Shown piece after piece: positions 38,352-47,394 of a DNA stretch of 64,000 nucleotides. Below the pieces are notes generated by a model. The model had not been told where the DNA came from. It made no database searches and saw only the letters and a program-made list of their open reading frames with translations. Where the stretch lies: NCBI RefSeq assembly GCF_014305095.1, contig NZ_JACRUI010000002.1, positions 466,282 to 530,281 on the forward strand, read 5' to 3'. This DNA comes from Flavobacterium kayseriense (lineage in GTDB: Bacteria > Bacteroidota > Bacteroidia > Flavobacteriales > Flavobacteriaceae). The translations under genes were made by a program, and so were the position numbers. Every line of letters starts with the position of its first letter. Position 1 is the first letter of the stretch.

Positions 38352-39445
38352 AAGGCACTATTTTTAAACAAGTCGTTCCACTGGCTTAAGACCCTTTCCG
38401 GCAAAAAGCGTTTCACGTTTTCTCTTGCATTACCGCCCATTATTTTACGTAAACTGCTGTCTTCAATTAGTTGATTGATACTATTGGCAAAGGCCAATAT
38501 ATCTCCATTTTGGACTAAAAACCCATCATGTCCTTGGCTAATAATGTCTTTTGGACCATGCGGACAATCAAAGGAAACACAAGGAACACCGCAGGCCATC
38601 GCCTCGATTAATACCATGCCAAAACCTTCGTAACGTGAAGACAACACAAAAATAGAGGACTCTAAATAATACTTTTGTATGTCTCTCGCAGGAGGATAGA
38701 AAACCACCGTATTTTGTACGTTTAGATTTTTTGCTAAGTCAAGTAATCCTTGACTATCATCAATAGTACCGTAAATAGCAAGTTTCCAATCTGGATTTTT
38801 CTGATTGACTAGCTGCCAAGATTGTAGCAAGCGGTCATAGCCTTTTTGAAAGCCTTGTTTCCCGACAGCAATGACAGTCTTATTTTCTAAGCTAGAAACT
38901 TCTTCAGGATAAAACGATAATGGATTAGGAATGATTGCTAGATTATTCAATTGCCATTCTAACGTATTTCCGTGAGTTAATACAACAAAATGATTGTAAG
39001 ATTTTGCTAAAACCTCCATCAGTCCGAAAGTCAATTTTGATTTTATTTGCTCGAAAAACTGTTGTGTTTCTGTTTTAATCTCAATTTGTTTCGACACATG
39101 GCGTTCATAAACCATTGGACATGGCTTATTTAAAATTAATGGTAGAAAAAAAGCTTTTAATCCATCATCACAAACACAAATTAGATCAGGATTTACTAAT
39201 TTGACAATAGCTCTTAATCCTACTGAGTACTGTTTTATATAAGTAAAGAAAGCCCCTTGCACAGTAATGTTATGAAACTTAATATTTTTACTAAATTCAA
39301 AAAACAAAGTATCAGTAGCATGATTTAACGTAACGATATGTACATCGTACCCCATCTTATCTGCTAAATAGGTAGCTTTGATAGACAAAACTCTTTCTAA
39401 GCCACCTGCACCCGATATCTGGTTAGTAATGTATAAGATTCTCAT
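38348..39445 (-). CDS. Glycosyltransferase family 4
   Basis: 365 residues. ILYITNQISGAGGLERVLSI at 3-22, YERHVSKQIE near 128, VIAVGKQGFQKGYDRLLQSW near 193, and SSRYEGFGMVLIEAMACGVP near 275-294. Close in layout to GalNAc/GlcNAc transferases of capsule loci, but the substrate cannot be assigned. Tandem paralogue of 37245. It begins directly after the acetyltransferase stop. Confidence 0.88.
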   Translation of the reverse strand: MRILYITNQISGAGGLERVLSIKATYLADKMGYDVHIVTLNHATDTLFFEFSKNIKFHNITVQGAFFTYIKQYSVGLRAIVKLVNPDLICVCDDGLKAFFLPLILNKPCPMVYERHVSKQIEIKTETQQFFEQIKSKLTFGLMEVLAKSYNHFVVLTHGNTLEWQLNNLAIIPNPLSFYPEEVSSLENKTVIAVGKQGFQKGYDRLLQSWQLVNQKNPDWKLAIYGTIDDSQGLLDLAKNLNVQNTVVFYPPARDIQKYYLESSIFVLSSRYEGFGMVLIEAMACGVPCVSFDCPHGPKDIISQGHDGFLVQNGDILAFANSINQLIEDSSLRKIMGGNARENVKRFLPERVLSQWNDLFKNSAL

Positions 39446-39982
39446 TTATAAAATTTTCTTATAGATAAGATTTCTTTCCATAAACACTAAAGTATTGTCC
39501 GGAATAGCACCTTTAATTACGCAACCCGCACCTATAACACAATTTTTGCCGATAGTTGTATTTCTTAAAATCACGACATTGCTAGCTACCCATGTACCTG
39601 AGCCTATATGTATTTCCCCAATCGAATAATCCGAAGCACTTACTCCATTTGCTGCATTGTATTGGTGATCGTTGTCAAACACACATACATTAGGTCCAAA
39701 ATTACAATTAGCACCAATACTTATTTTAGATTTAGCGCTTATCATACAATTTTGATTCATAAACACCTTATCCCCGATTGACAAACTACCCGAATTGGTA
39801 ACAACAAGACTAGAATTTCTTGATATACAGGTACTCTTTCCCAAGACCATACTTCCATTCCCCAAAATTTTTATTTCTACAGAAGGGCTTATTCGTTGTA
39901 AAATAGAGGCTTTAAAAGTGCGATACCTTACTTTCAAAATAAAAACACGAACTGCATTGTAAAGAAATAGAAAATAAATCAT
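39446..39982 (-). CDS. Hexapeptide-repeat O-acetyltransferase (WbbJ/LacA-like)
   Basis: 178 residues. An N-terminal short hydrophobic stretch is followed by left-handed beta-helix repeats (GNGSMVLGKSTCISRNSSLV, SIGDKVFMNQNCMI, SIGANCNFGPNVCVFDNDHQ). The catalytic His is in FDNDHQY near 118-124, and VIGAGCVIKGAIPDNTL closes the fold. It would transfer acetyl from acetyl-CoA to a sugar hydroxyl of the repeat unit. It lies between a GT4 and the GH88-like gene. Confidence 0.87.
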   Translation of the reverse strand: MIYFLFLYNAVRVFILKVRYRTFKASILQRISPSVEIKILGNGSMVLGKSTCISRNSSLVVTNSGSLSIGDKVFMNQNCMISAKSKISIGANCNFGPNVCVFDNDHQYNAANGVSASDYSIGEIHIGSGTWVASNVVILRNTTIGKNCVIGAGCVIKGAIPDNTLVFMERNLIYKKIL

Positions 39983-39996
39983 TGTTAAAATTAGTA

Positions 39997-41154
39997 TTAA
40001 TAATTGGTGGTTCTTAGAGCAAATCCTTGAGCAAAAGGTAGGATGCCAAATTCCTGTGAGTGTACTCCAATTCCTTTTGTGTCCCCTTGTGAAAAATCAA
40101 TTGCACCATCTCTTCTTGTTACCATCATTAAGTACGATAATGCTTTTGTTTTAGCATTTAAACTTTCTTCCGTTATCGCTTTTAATGTAGCTGCGTTAGT
40201 TAAAAACCACGCTAATGTTGCTGTTGTAGAAGAATCCGATCTTGATTCTTTTACGGATACGATCCAGTTCCAACTTCCATTTTCATTTTGAAATGAAATA
40301 GCCATCTTGGCAAAAGAAATCACAGATGCTGTTAGCATTTCTTTATCGGGATGTGAATCGGATAATGCGGTCCAAGAATCTATTAAACCAATGGCATACC
40401 ATCCTAATCCCCTGCCCCAGCCAAATAAACCAACTGGGATCTTAGAGTCTACTAAATAAGCATGACAAGGAACAAATTTGTCTTGTAACATCCCGTGCTT
40501 ATTAAATTCGGATATTTGTTTTAATCCTAAAGAAATTGCTTCTTCGATCTGGAATTTAACTCCATAACTCACTAAAAATGGGCAAATAAAACCAATAGTA
40601 TCAACATACCGATAATTCGTGCTGTATTTTTTATACGCCACAGTACCATCTGCTCCCTTTAAAGCTAAAATTAGATTATAGATTGCGTCATAGCTCGGCT
40701 TAATTGCATCATGATCTACAGCTTCACTGTTGATAATTGCATACGCCAGTATCACACCATCTGCTTCCAGTGGAATTTCTTTCCAATGACCATTGGAACC
40801 TATTTTGCGCGCAATATATTGGTCTATATTTTTTTTAACTGTAGGATCTTGTGTTTTTCTATAGGCTTGATCTAATCCTAAAAGTAGTGCCGCTTCCTGC
40901 CAGTGCTGTATCGCTGCTCTTTTATAATCACCCTTTAGCATATCGATAATAATTAATCTTTTATTATCAGTAAGCGTAATAGTTGGTGTTTTTTGTAACC
41001 ACTCAAGTGCCTTATCCACAATTTTAAGATTCCATTTGTCAAGTGTATCATATCTTCCAATATGAATTCGGCTTTGCCAAGTGTAGCACTGTGGCACAAA
41101 ATCAATAGCTATGACTGCCAGCAAGATAAAAAGTAGGATGAAAAAAAATATCAT
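39997..41154 (-). CDS. Membrane-anchored GH88/GH105-like glycoside hydrolase
   Basis: 385 residues. An N-terminal hydrophobic anchor (residues 2-18) precedes an alpha/alpha-barrel. YVDTIGFICPFL near 183-194 matches the block carrying the catalytic Asp in GH105 (Asp185 here). GWGRGLGWYAIGLID near 245-259 is the family's W-RG-GW motif, and SSTTATLAWFLTNA corresponds to the later active-site helix. GH88/GH105 enzymes hydrate unsaturated uronic acids left by lyases. In a biosynthetic locus it may trim or release glycan chains. There is no signal cleavage site, so it should face the periplasm while tethered. Confidence 0.7.
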   Translation of the reverse strand: MIFFFILLFILLAVIAIDFVPQCYTWQSRIHIGRYDTLDKWNLKIVDKALEWLQKTPTITLTDNKRLIIIDMLKGDYKRAAIQHWQEAALLLGLDQAYRKTQDPTVKKNIDQYIARKIGSNGHWKEIPLEADGVILAYAIINSEAVDHDAIKPSYDAIYNLILALKGADGTVAYKKYSTNYRYVDTIGFICPFLVSYGVKFQIEEAISLGLKQISEFNKHGMLQDKFVPCHAYLVDSKIPVGLFGWGRGLGWYAIGLIDSWTALSDSHPDKEMLTASVISFAKMAISFQNENGSWNWIVSVKESRSDSSTTATLAWFLTNAATLKAITEESLNAKTKALSYLMMVTRRDGAIDFSQGDTKGIGVHSQEFGILPFAQGFALRTTNY

Positions 41155-41227
41155 TATTTAGAAGTATTGCGGTCTACCGTTTTATAAACCGTTAATCTAT
41201 TAGTAGAGAATATAGTAAAAAGTCGTT

Positions 41228-41788
41228 TTATACGATGTAGCCAAGGGTGTTTTCTAAATCATTACTCATTTTCTCTCTCATTTCTTCTGTAATACCTTCC
41301 TGCATTAACCATGACTTATCATAAATTGGAGCCGTTTTCATGATGGCTTCATGTTTGTTTTTGTAATCGGCAACTGTAGTAATGAATCTTGCGGGATTCC
41401 CACCCACTACCGTGTTTTCTGGCACCGATTTAGTGACTATACTTCCTGCAGCGACAATCGCATTTTTACCCACTCTTACCCCAGGCATGATTAATGCTCT
41501 AGCGCCAATAAATACATTGTCTTCGATGATAACTTTGGCAATTTTTGTGTAATCTACTAATTTTTGAGTACTTGCATCATGCGCTAGTAAATATACCTCG
41601 GGTGCAAAGGTGACATTATCACCAATTTCTATCAACCAGCAATGCGCATAATCAAGCATACAGGCAGCAACACCATGGTTGTTCTTACCCAATTTCATCC
41701 CCATCTTTAAACAGGCTTCCACGTTTAATTCACCCGAGGAAATCATCCCCAAACGAAATTTGACCGATTTTAATATTCTTTTAATCAT
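41228..41788 (-). CDS. Hexapeptide-repeat O-acetyltransferase
   Basis: 186 residues. Beta-helix repeats include [20 protein letters not shown], with the catalytic His in LLAHDA near 71, [20 protein letters not shown], and [27 protein letters not shown] closes the fold as in WcaF/NodL-like enzymes. It probably O-acetylates a sugar. It lies on the other side of the hydrolase gene from the acetyltransferase at 39446. Confidence 0.88.
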   Translation of the reverse strand: MIKRILKSVKFRLGMISSGELNVEACLKMGMKLGKNNHGVAACMLDYAHCWLIEIGDNVTFAPEVYLLAHDASTQKLVDYTKIAKVIIEDNVFIGARALIMPGVRVGKNAIVAAGSIVTKSVPENTVVGGNPARFITTVADYKNKHEAIMKTAPIYDKSWLMQEGITEEMREKMSNDLENTLGYIV

Positions 41789-41812
41789 ATCTACTTAATC
41801 AGTTTAAATCAA

Positions 41813-42706
41813 TTAATTTTTTATTAGTTTTTTCATGTTTCGATACGAGAAGTATGCTCTGGGATATACCAATAGATAGAGTAGTTTTTCAGGAAAATTA
41901 TTTAGTTGACTAAAATATTTACCTTCTAGTAGTAAGTCATACAAAACTAAATAGATGTAATCCCAGACATACACTTTTGGATATTTTAAAAACGGATGTG
42001 TATTATTCGTAATTAACTGGAAATATGAAAAAGCCAATCCTTTGATATACCACGTTTTATATGAACTATCTGAAAGACCAGCTTGTTGGTATTCTACGAT
42101 TTGGGTCACCGAATTAATGCATCTTACTTTGTGTTTTTTTGCCATTTCATGCCAAACTACAGCTTCAAAGACAAAATTGACACCTTGTTTTTCGGGGAAA
42201 GGAAATTGTTTCATAACAGTAGTTTTAAAGGCTACCGATTTGTCTCCTGTTAAATGATGCTTATAATAGATGTCAGGAAAATAGACATCCCAAATTTTAT
42301 CTGGAAATTCACTACCAACAATTTCACCAGTTTTATAGCTTGATAAACCAACAATCCCTCCTATTGCTTGGTCGTCTTTAATTGCAACCCATTGCTCGTG
42401 TAGTAACTCTAGTGCATTATTAACTAAGACATCATCAGAATCTACAATAACAAACAAATTACCCTTAGCTTTTTGAACTCCTAGATTAATGGCAGTATGT
42501 TTTCCACCATTCTCTTTATTATAATACTGAATATCGATTTCTTTTCGATTAATCAATTCTTGAACAGTCGTTGCTGTATCGTCTTCACTGCCATCATCAA
42601 CTATTAACCACTCAAAATCGCGGTTTTTTTGACTTAACAAACTTTGATAAATTGGAGTTAAAAAACTTTTTCTATTAAACGCAGGAGTAAAAACTGTAAA
42701 AGTCAC
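41813..42706 (-). CDS. Glycosyltransferase family 2
   Basis: 297 residues. FTVFTPAFNRKSFLTPIYQS at 3-22, WLIVDDGSEDDTA near 33-45, GGKHTAINLGVQKAKG and the metal motif IVDSDDVLVNN near 91-101. VAFKTTVMKQFPFPE marks the acceptor half. It is a paralogue of the protein at 33114. Four bp from the next gene. Specificity unknown. Confidence 0.87.
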   Translation of the reverse strand: MTFTVFTPAFNRKSFLTPIYQSLLSQKNRDFEWLIVDDGSEDDTATTVQELINRKEIDIQYYNKENGGKHTAINLGVQKAKGNLFVIVDSDDVLVNNALELLHEQWVAIKDDQAIGGIVGLSSYKTGEIVGSEFPDKIWDVYFPDIYYKHHLTGDKSVAFKTTVMKQFPFPEKQGVNFVFEAVVWHEMAKKHKVRCINSVTQIVEYQQAGLSDSSYKTWYIKGLAFSYFQLITNNTHPFLKYPKVYVWDYIYLVLYDLLLEGKYFSQLNNFPEKLLYLLVYPRAYFSYRNMKKLIKN

Positions 42707-42710
42707 CTTA

Positions 42711-43901
42711 TTAATTTAAAAATTGATAAAACTTTTCTATTTCGTCTTCAGTTCCATTGTTCTCTAAAGATAAATTATGTGACAACCTATCTCTTAAATT
42801 TTTATTAGTAATCAGTTCAATTACTTTATCTGCTATGGAGTTTGCGTTCATATCGGCAATAATTCCTGTTTCGTTATCCGTTATTTGATCTTTTACCGTG
42901 CTAAAATTGGTTACTAGAATCGGTTTATTCAAAATTTTAGCCTCATCAATGGAGATTGACTTCCCTTCAAAACGAGAAGTTTGCATAAATAAATCAGCCT
43001 GTTTCACATACGGATAATGATTTTCTTTAATTCCTAATAATTGGATATTCTCACTTAAATTATTAGCTACAATCTGTCCTTTGATTTCTTCTCTTAATTC
43101 ACCATCACCTAGTATAATCCAATTAAAATCAAATCCTTTATCCTTCACTATCCTCATAGCATCTATGGCCATATCGTAGCCTTTTTGAGCACTAAAACGA
43201 CCTACTGAAATCAATTTGAAGCCAGCAAAAGGAGGTTCTATTGCTTCTTGAGCTAATTTGTTAATCAGTTTTGGAGAAACAATGTTCTTTAACACTTGAA
43301 ATTTCCCCTCAAACATTTGGAAATTTTTTTCTAAAACCAATTTACATTCTTCTGCATCGGTAAATATATAATCGATTTTCTCGAAAAAAGGCAAATCAAT
43401 TTTAGTTGACATTTGCATTTTGTCGTAATCATTATGGATCCAACCTAATTTCTTGACCGCATCTACTTTTTCAACGCAATAATAATTAGGTCCTTTTTCA
43501 ATACAGCCCACAGCATAATCAAATTTCTTGGCCAATTTAGGAATACATCTACTCATATATTTCCAATTGCGTTGCTCCTTACGGTATACATTATCTTCAA
43601 ATTTCAGTCTAACGCTGGACATAATTCGATTATAAATAACATCAATTCTACCCGATTTCAAACATTGTACAATAGCGCTTTTGATGGGCATGTCAAAATA
43701 CTGAAATTCTATAGGAGCAGGTAATAGCACCACTTTTTCATGGAGCTGATTTAAAAATAATCCTCGATTCCAAAAAAGTTGTAAATAGACATTGTACTGA
43801 TCGTAATCAATCACTTGAAGTAAGGACACAAGTGCTTTTTCGGCACCACCGCACTGCAGTTCATGTGAAATGAACAAAATATTTTTCTTGTCGTTATTCA
43901 T
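42711..43901 (-). CDS. Glycosyltransferase family 4
   Basis: 396 residues. NILFISHELQCGGAEKALVS at 6-25 with the glycine-rich acceptor loop, LGWIHNDYDKM near 153, LISVGRFSAQKGYDMAIDAM near 231-250, and SRFEGKSISIDEAKIL near 318-333 with the E-x7-E pair. It is a paralogue of the GT4 at 45037. The C-terminus EDEIEKFYQFLN resembles the stub read just upstream at 43894-43992. Specificity unknown. Confidence 0.88.
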   Translation of the reverse strand: MNNDKKNILFISHELQCGGAEKALVSLLQVIDYDQYNVYLQLFWNRGLFLNQLHEKVVLLPAPIEFQYFDMPIKSAIVQCLKSGRIDVIYNRIMSSVRLKFEDNVYRKEQRNWKYMSRCIPKLAKKFDYAVGCIEKGPNYYCVEKVDAVKKLGWIHNDYDKMQMSTKIDLPFFEKIDYIFTDAEECKLVLEKNFQMFEGKFQVLKNIVSPKLINKLAQEAIEPPFAGFKLISVGRFSAQKGYDMAIDAMRIVKDKGFDFNWIILGDGELREEIKGQIVANNLSENIQLLGIKENHYPYVKQADLFMQTSRFEGKSISIDEAKILNKPILVTNFSTVKDQITDNETGIIADMNANSIADKVIELITNKNLRDRLSHNLSLENNGTEDEIEKFYQFLN

Positions 43902-43992
43902 TTAAAATAGTGTAAAACTCATCAATCTGATAATTATTAGATAATCGCTCTCCAGAGCTCCGATTGAACGATGATTTGTACGTAAAACTCTC
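43894..43992 (-). pseudogene. Possible C-terminal stub of a GT4 gene
   Basis: Between the GT2 at 44031 and the GT4 at 42711, one frame stays open for 32 codons before a TAA that overlaps the next start by a few bases, as intact genes here do. Its end reads GERLSNNYQIDEFYTILNE. It resembles the last residues of the two GT4 paralogues (DEIEKFYQFLN and NEINKLYNILN). I infer the tail of a deleted GT4 gene. The match is short. Confidence 0.4.
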
Positions 43993-44030
43993 TCAATAGA
44001 TTCTTCTGACTTAAATTATTCATTTACTCC

Positions 44031-45002
44031 TTAAATTAACTTTTTATAAACTTTCGGTGAAAGTAAAAATAAAAAAAATCTTAAATTCCTACCAAGTGTC
44101 AAGTATTTTAAAGCCAACCACATTAGATTCAAATAGTTTTCACTATACTTCGTTTTGAGATGTCTTTTGCATTCTAAGTCAGTATGATTGTAATATAATT
44201 CTATATTGTAACTTAATAAATTACTAATAGATTGTTTAAAAATATTTTCGTATAACAGGATACCTTTTGTTTTCTGAATTTTGTTTACAAACATTTCAAG
44301 CATAATAAAATCGACATTAAGCTTTTCTATTGCAGATATTTCTGAATGAGAAAGTCCATCATCTCTTCTAAAATAAAAGTAAAGTCTCTCATCTGTATAC
44401 ACTAATTTTTTACTGTCAAAAAATAATTTATGCGTTAATTCAGTATCCTCACCTTTTATTAAATTTTCATTAAATCTTAAATTTCTAAAAATTTCTTTTT
44501 TGTAAATTCTATTATAGACTACAGAATTTAATCCATTAAAAGCATATTCAGAGTTGAGAAATTTTTCAAGTGTTTCAATGTGATTAAAAACTTCTATTTT
44601 TATATCATCACGAGGCACCTCTACGTAGTCTCTGGAAACACAACCTCTCAAGTGACAGCTACTAACATCCGCCTCATATTGTAACATTAAATCGGTCAGA
44701 ACCTTATACATTTTTAGGTCGATCCAATCGTCTGGATCAACAAATCCAATCAAGTCGCCTGTAGCATTATTCAACCCCAAATTTCTAGCTGCAGAGACAC
44801 CTTTATTTTCTTGGTTCAATACTTTTATTCTACTATCCTTTTCGGCAAATCCAGATATAACTTTTGAGCTATTATCTGTAGATCCATCATTAACTATAAT
44901 AATTTCTAAATTACAATAAACTTGATTAATGACTGTATCTAAACATTTTGAAATGTAAGACTCAACATTATAAACTGGAATAATAACTGAGATTTTATGC
45001 AT
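44031..45002 (-). CDS. Glycosyltransferase family 2
   Basis: 323 residues. ISVIIPVYNVESYISKCLDT at 4-23, IIVNDGSTDNSS near 35-46, GVSAARNLGLNNATG and the metal site FVDPDDWIDL near 90-99. The catalytic-region GEDTELTHKLFF lies near 204. EpsJ-like group, related to 35106 and 47395. A 129 bp gap with a GT4 stub follows its stop. Specificity unknown. Confidence 0.88.
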   Translation of the reverse strand: MHKISVIIPVYNVESYISKCLDTVINQVYCNLEIIIVNDGSTDNSSKVISGFAEKDSRIKVLNQENKGVSAARNLGLNNATGDLIGFVDPDDWIDLKMYKVLTDLMLQYEADVSSCHLRGCVSRDYVEVPRDDIKIEVFNHIETLEKFLNSEYAFNGLNSVVYNRIYKKEIFRNLRFNENLIKGEDTELTHKLFFDSKKLVYTDERLYFYFRRDDGLSHSEISAIEKLNVDFIMLEMFVNKIQKTKGILLYENIFKQSISNLLSYNIELYYNHTDLECKRHLKTKYSENYLNLMWLALKYLTLGRNLRFFLFLLSPKVYKKLI

Positions 45003-45036
45003 TAAATGATATTTTTTTTAAAAGCAAACATGTCTT

Positions 45037-46233
45037 TTAGCAGTTCAATATGTTGTATAATTTATTAATTTCATTTTCAGTCCCTAAATCCTCTTTAGCT
45101 AAATTAGAAGAAAGTAGTACTTGAAGACTGCTGTTTTTTAATACATCTGAAATTGCAAAGGCAAGACCGTCAGCTGTCATATCAGCAATAACACCCGTTT
45201 TACCAGCTATTATTTGATCTTTTGCCGTAGAAAAATCAGTCACTACTATAGGTTTTTGTAAAATTTTAGCTTCCTCTATTGCAATGGATTTACCTTCATA
45301 CCGAGAAGGTTGCACATACACTGTACATTGTTTCATATAGGGATACGGATTTTCTTTTAGTCCTATCAGGAAAACATTTTCTTCTAATTGATATTTTTGA
45401 ATCTGCTTCTCTAAAATTAAACGTTCGCTGCCTTCACCAATGATAAACCATTTAAAATTGATATTATTTCCCTTCATGATTCTACTGGCATCAATGGCTA
45501 GATCACATCCTTTTTCATAGCTTAAACGCGCAACTGTTACTATCGTATTTTCAAAACTGCTAAACCTTTTGTCGGTAGTAGCTGTTTTTAATGATAAAGA
45601 TTCAATAATTGATGGTGAAACAATATTATAAATCGTTTTTATTTTACCAGAAAACTGTGGGAAAACAGACAGCAAATTAGCATGGCACTCGGGAGAAACT
45701 GTAACCAACGCATTAAGTTGGCTAAAGTAGTTAGTGTCAAAATCAGAATTCATTCCTGAACTCGCATAATTGGTATGAATCCAACCTATCTTGCTAGTAG
45801 CATTTAACTTGTCGACCGTCAAATAAATAGACGATTTTTCTAAAAAAGCAATGGCTTGATCGTATTTGTTTGGAAAGGGAGCTATCGACTTACTCAGGTT
45901 GTTCCACGTATATTGTTCTGCTTGTGCACTATTCTTAATTCGTCTACTTTTTAAAAAAAATAAAATCCTATGCAGGGCCAAAACGATTTTTAGCCGGATT
46001 GTAAAAGCAAGAATAGATCGAAAAACATTTTTTGTGAAATGAATATAATCGTCTTGAATAGAGATTATGGTAACTTCTTTTGGAACTGAATTTAGGAAAA
46101 TACCTTGTTTTTTAAACAAAATCAAATCTACATCGTATAGCGTAAAGTCTAAACAATTTAAAAGATTCACCAAACTCTTTTCTCCTCCACCTGCATCCAA
46201 GCTCGGTATGACAAAGACTATTTTTTTCTTCAT
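45037..46233 (-). CDS. Glycosyltransferase family 4
   Basis: 398 residues. KIVFVIPSLDAGGGEKSLVN at 4-23, IGWIHTNYASSG near 151, VTVARLSYEKGCDLAIDASR near 232, and SRYEGKSIAIEEAKIL near 315-330. Paralogue of the protein at 42711; the two share the unusual G(L/I)FLN block near residue 48. Its start overlaps the pyruvyl transferase stop by one base. Specificity unknown. Confidence 0.88.
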   Translation of the reverse strand: MKKKIVFVIPSLDAGGGEKSLVNLLNCLDFTLYDVDLILFKKQGIFLNSVPKEVTIISIQDDYIHFTKNVFRSILAFTIRLKIVLALHRILFFLKSRRIKNSAQAEQYTWNNLSKSIAPFPNKYDQAIAFLEKSSIYLTVDKLNATSKIGWIHTNYASSGMNSDFDTNYFSQLNALVTVSPECHANLLSVFPQFSGKIKTIYNIVSPSIIESLSLKTATTDKRFSSFENTIVTVARLSYEKGCDLAIDASRIMKGNNINFKWFIIGEGSERLILEKQIQKYQLEENVFLIGLKENPYPYMKQCTVYVQPSRYEGKSIAIEEAKILQKPIVVTDFSTAKDQIIAGKTGVIADMTADGLAFAISDVLKNSSLQVLLSSNLAKEDLGTENEINKLYNILNC

Positions 46234-47390
46234 TACTTTACCTCAAAAAGATATTTAGCAGACAAAAATGACATTTCTTGTACTGCTGGAATTCTCTTTT
46301 CCAATAGCGTCTTTAATTGGGTCTCTTCGGCAACCATTTCGTTAAACTTCGCAATCAATTTTTCACTATTAGCAATCTCCTCAAGACTTAAAACTAATTT
46401 TTCGGTTCCAAAAATATCGGTAGCAATACCTTTTGATTTGACACTGTACCCCAAAACCATCGTAGGTACGCAACTAGAGTAAGCGGCTATCGTTGCATGA
46501 GTTCTTGCACCAATAAAATAGCGCATTCTAGCAATATATCCTTTGTACTGGATGGCATTACAAGTATTAGGCAAAATTAATACTCTTCCCGTATCTTTAA
46601 ATTTGTTGTAAAACTCCAATAAGCAAGAATAATCGTCATTCCCTTCATCTATTACATGCGGGGTAAACGCAATAGTCATTGAAGTAGTATTCAAAATATG
46701 CTGCACTAAATTCAGGGCAGCTTCATGAGAAGCTTCGTTCTTTTTCCATACTAGAGGACTGTAATTGAAACCAATTGTATTACCCTCCTGCCATCCTTCA
46801 GGTAACGGTAGTTCTTCTTTATTCATTGTAAATGCTCCATCGGCGCAAAGCTTTACATTTTGGATGCCACTATTTTTTAAAATTGACTCTGTCACGCTTT
46901 CCCTCGCTAAGACCAAATCAAAATTCTTTAGATCTTTAATTTTTGGTATTGATAAATCTTCGGTACCTATTGAAGCACCCCAAAGTACTAATTTCTTACC
47001 TGCTTTTTTTATACAACGATTGATCTCATAAAATCCTGGTTGCTCACCATAACAATAGTTATCGCCTCCTATAGATAAAAACAAATCATAATTGGGTATT
47101 TTATCAATGATATCTTTATGGATGATGCGATAGGCAAAATTTTCATCTTTAAAAACTCTTAAAGAGATAAAACTTAGGAACCAATTAAAAGTGAATTTCC
47201 TGATAGTTCTTCTTTTTTCGGAATATAGGGTATCAATTAGTGGAATTATTTTATCTGATTCAGCGTCTAATGAAATTAAATCAACTGTTACACTAGGGTC
47301 TTGCTTTTTTATTAAAGCAACACTAGAACGAACTATGGCCTCACAACCCCTATTTTTACTTCCTCCATGGAAGAACATTAGTATTTTCAT
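46233..47390 (-). CDS. Polysaccharide pyruvyl transferase family protein
   Basis: 385 residues. MFFHGGSKNRGCEAIVRSSV at 5-24, LFLSIGGDNYCYGEQ near 104-118, LVLWGASIGTED near 134, and a C-terminal RYFIGARTHATIAAYSSCVP near 301-320 with the conserved His. This is the PF04230/CsaB pattern: transfer of pyruvate from PEP to form a ketal on a sugar, adding negative charge. Some members instead act as sulfur or glycan transferases, so the exact reaction is unproven. It lies between two glycosyltransferases. Confidence 0.85.
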   Translation of the reverse strand: MKILMFFHGGSKNRGCEAIVRSSVALIKKQDPSVTVDLISLDAESDKIIPLIDTLYSEKRRTIRKFTFNWFLSFISLRVFKDENFAYRIIHKDIIDKIPNYDLFLSIGGDNYCYGEQPGFYEINRCIKKAGKKLVLWGASIGTEDLSIPKIKDLKNFDLVLARESVTESILKNSGIQNVKLCADGAFTMNKEELPLPEGWQEGNTIGFNYSPLVWKKNEASHEAALNLVQHILNTTSMTIAFTPHVIDEGNDDYSCLLEFYNKFKDTGRVLILPNTCNAIQYKGYIARMRYFIGARTHATIAAYSSCVPTMVLGYSVKSKGIATDIFGTEKLVLSLEEIANSEKLIAKFNEMVAEETQLKTLLEKRIPAVQEMSFLSAKYLFEVK

Positions 47391-47394
47391 AATT

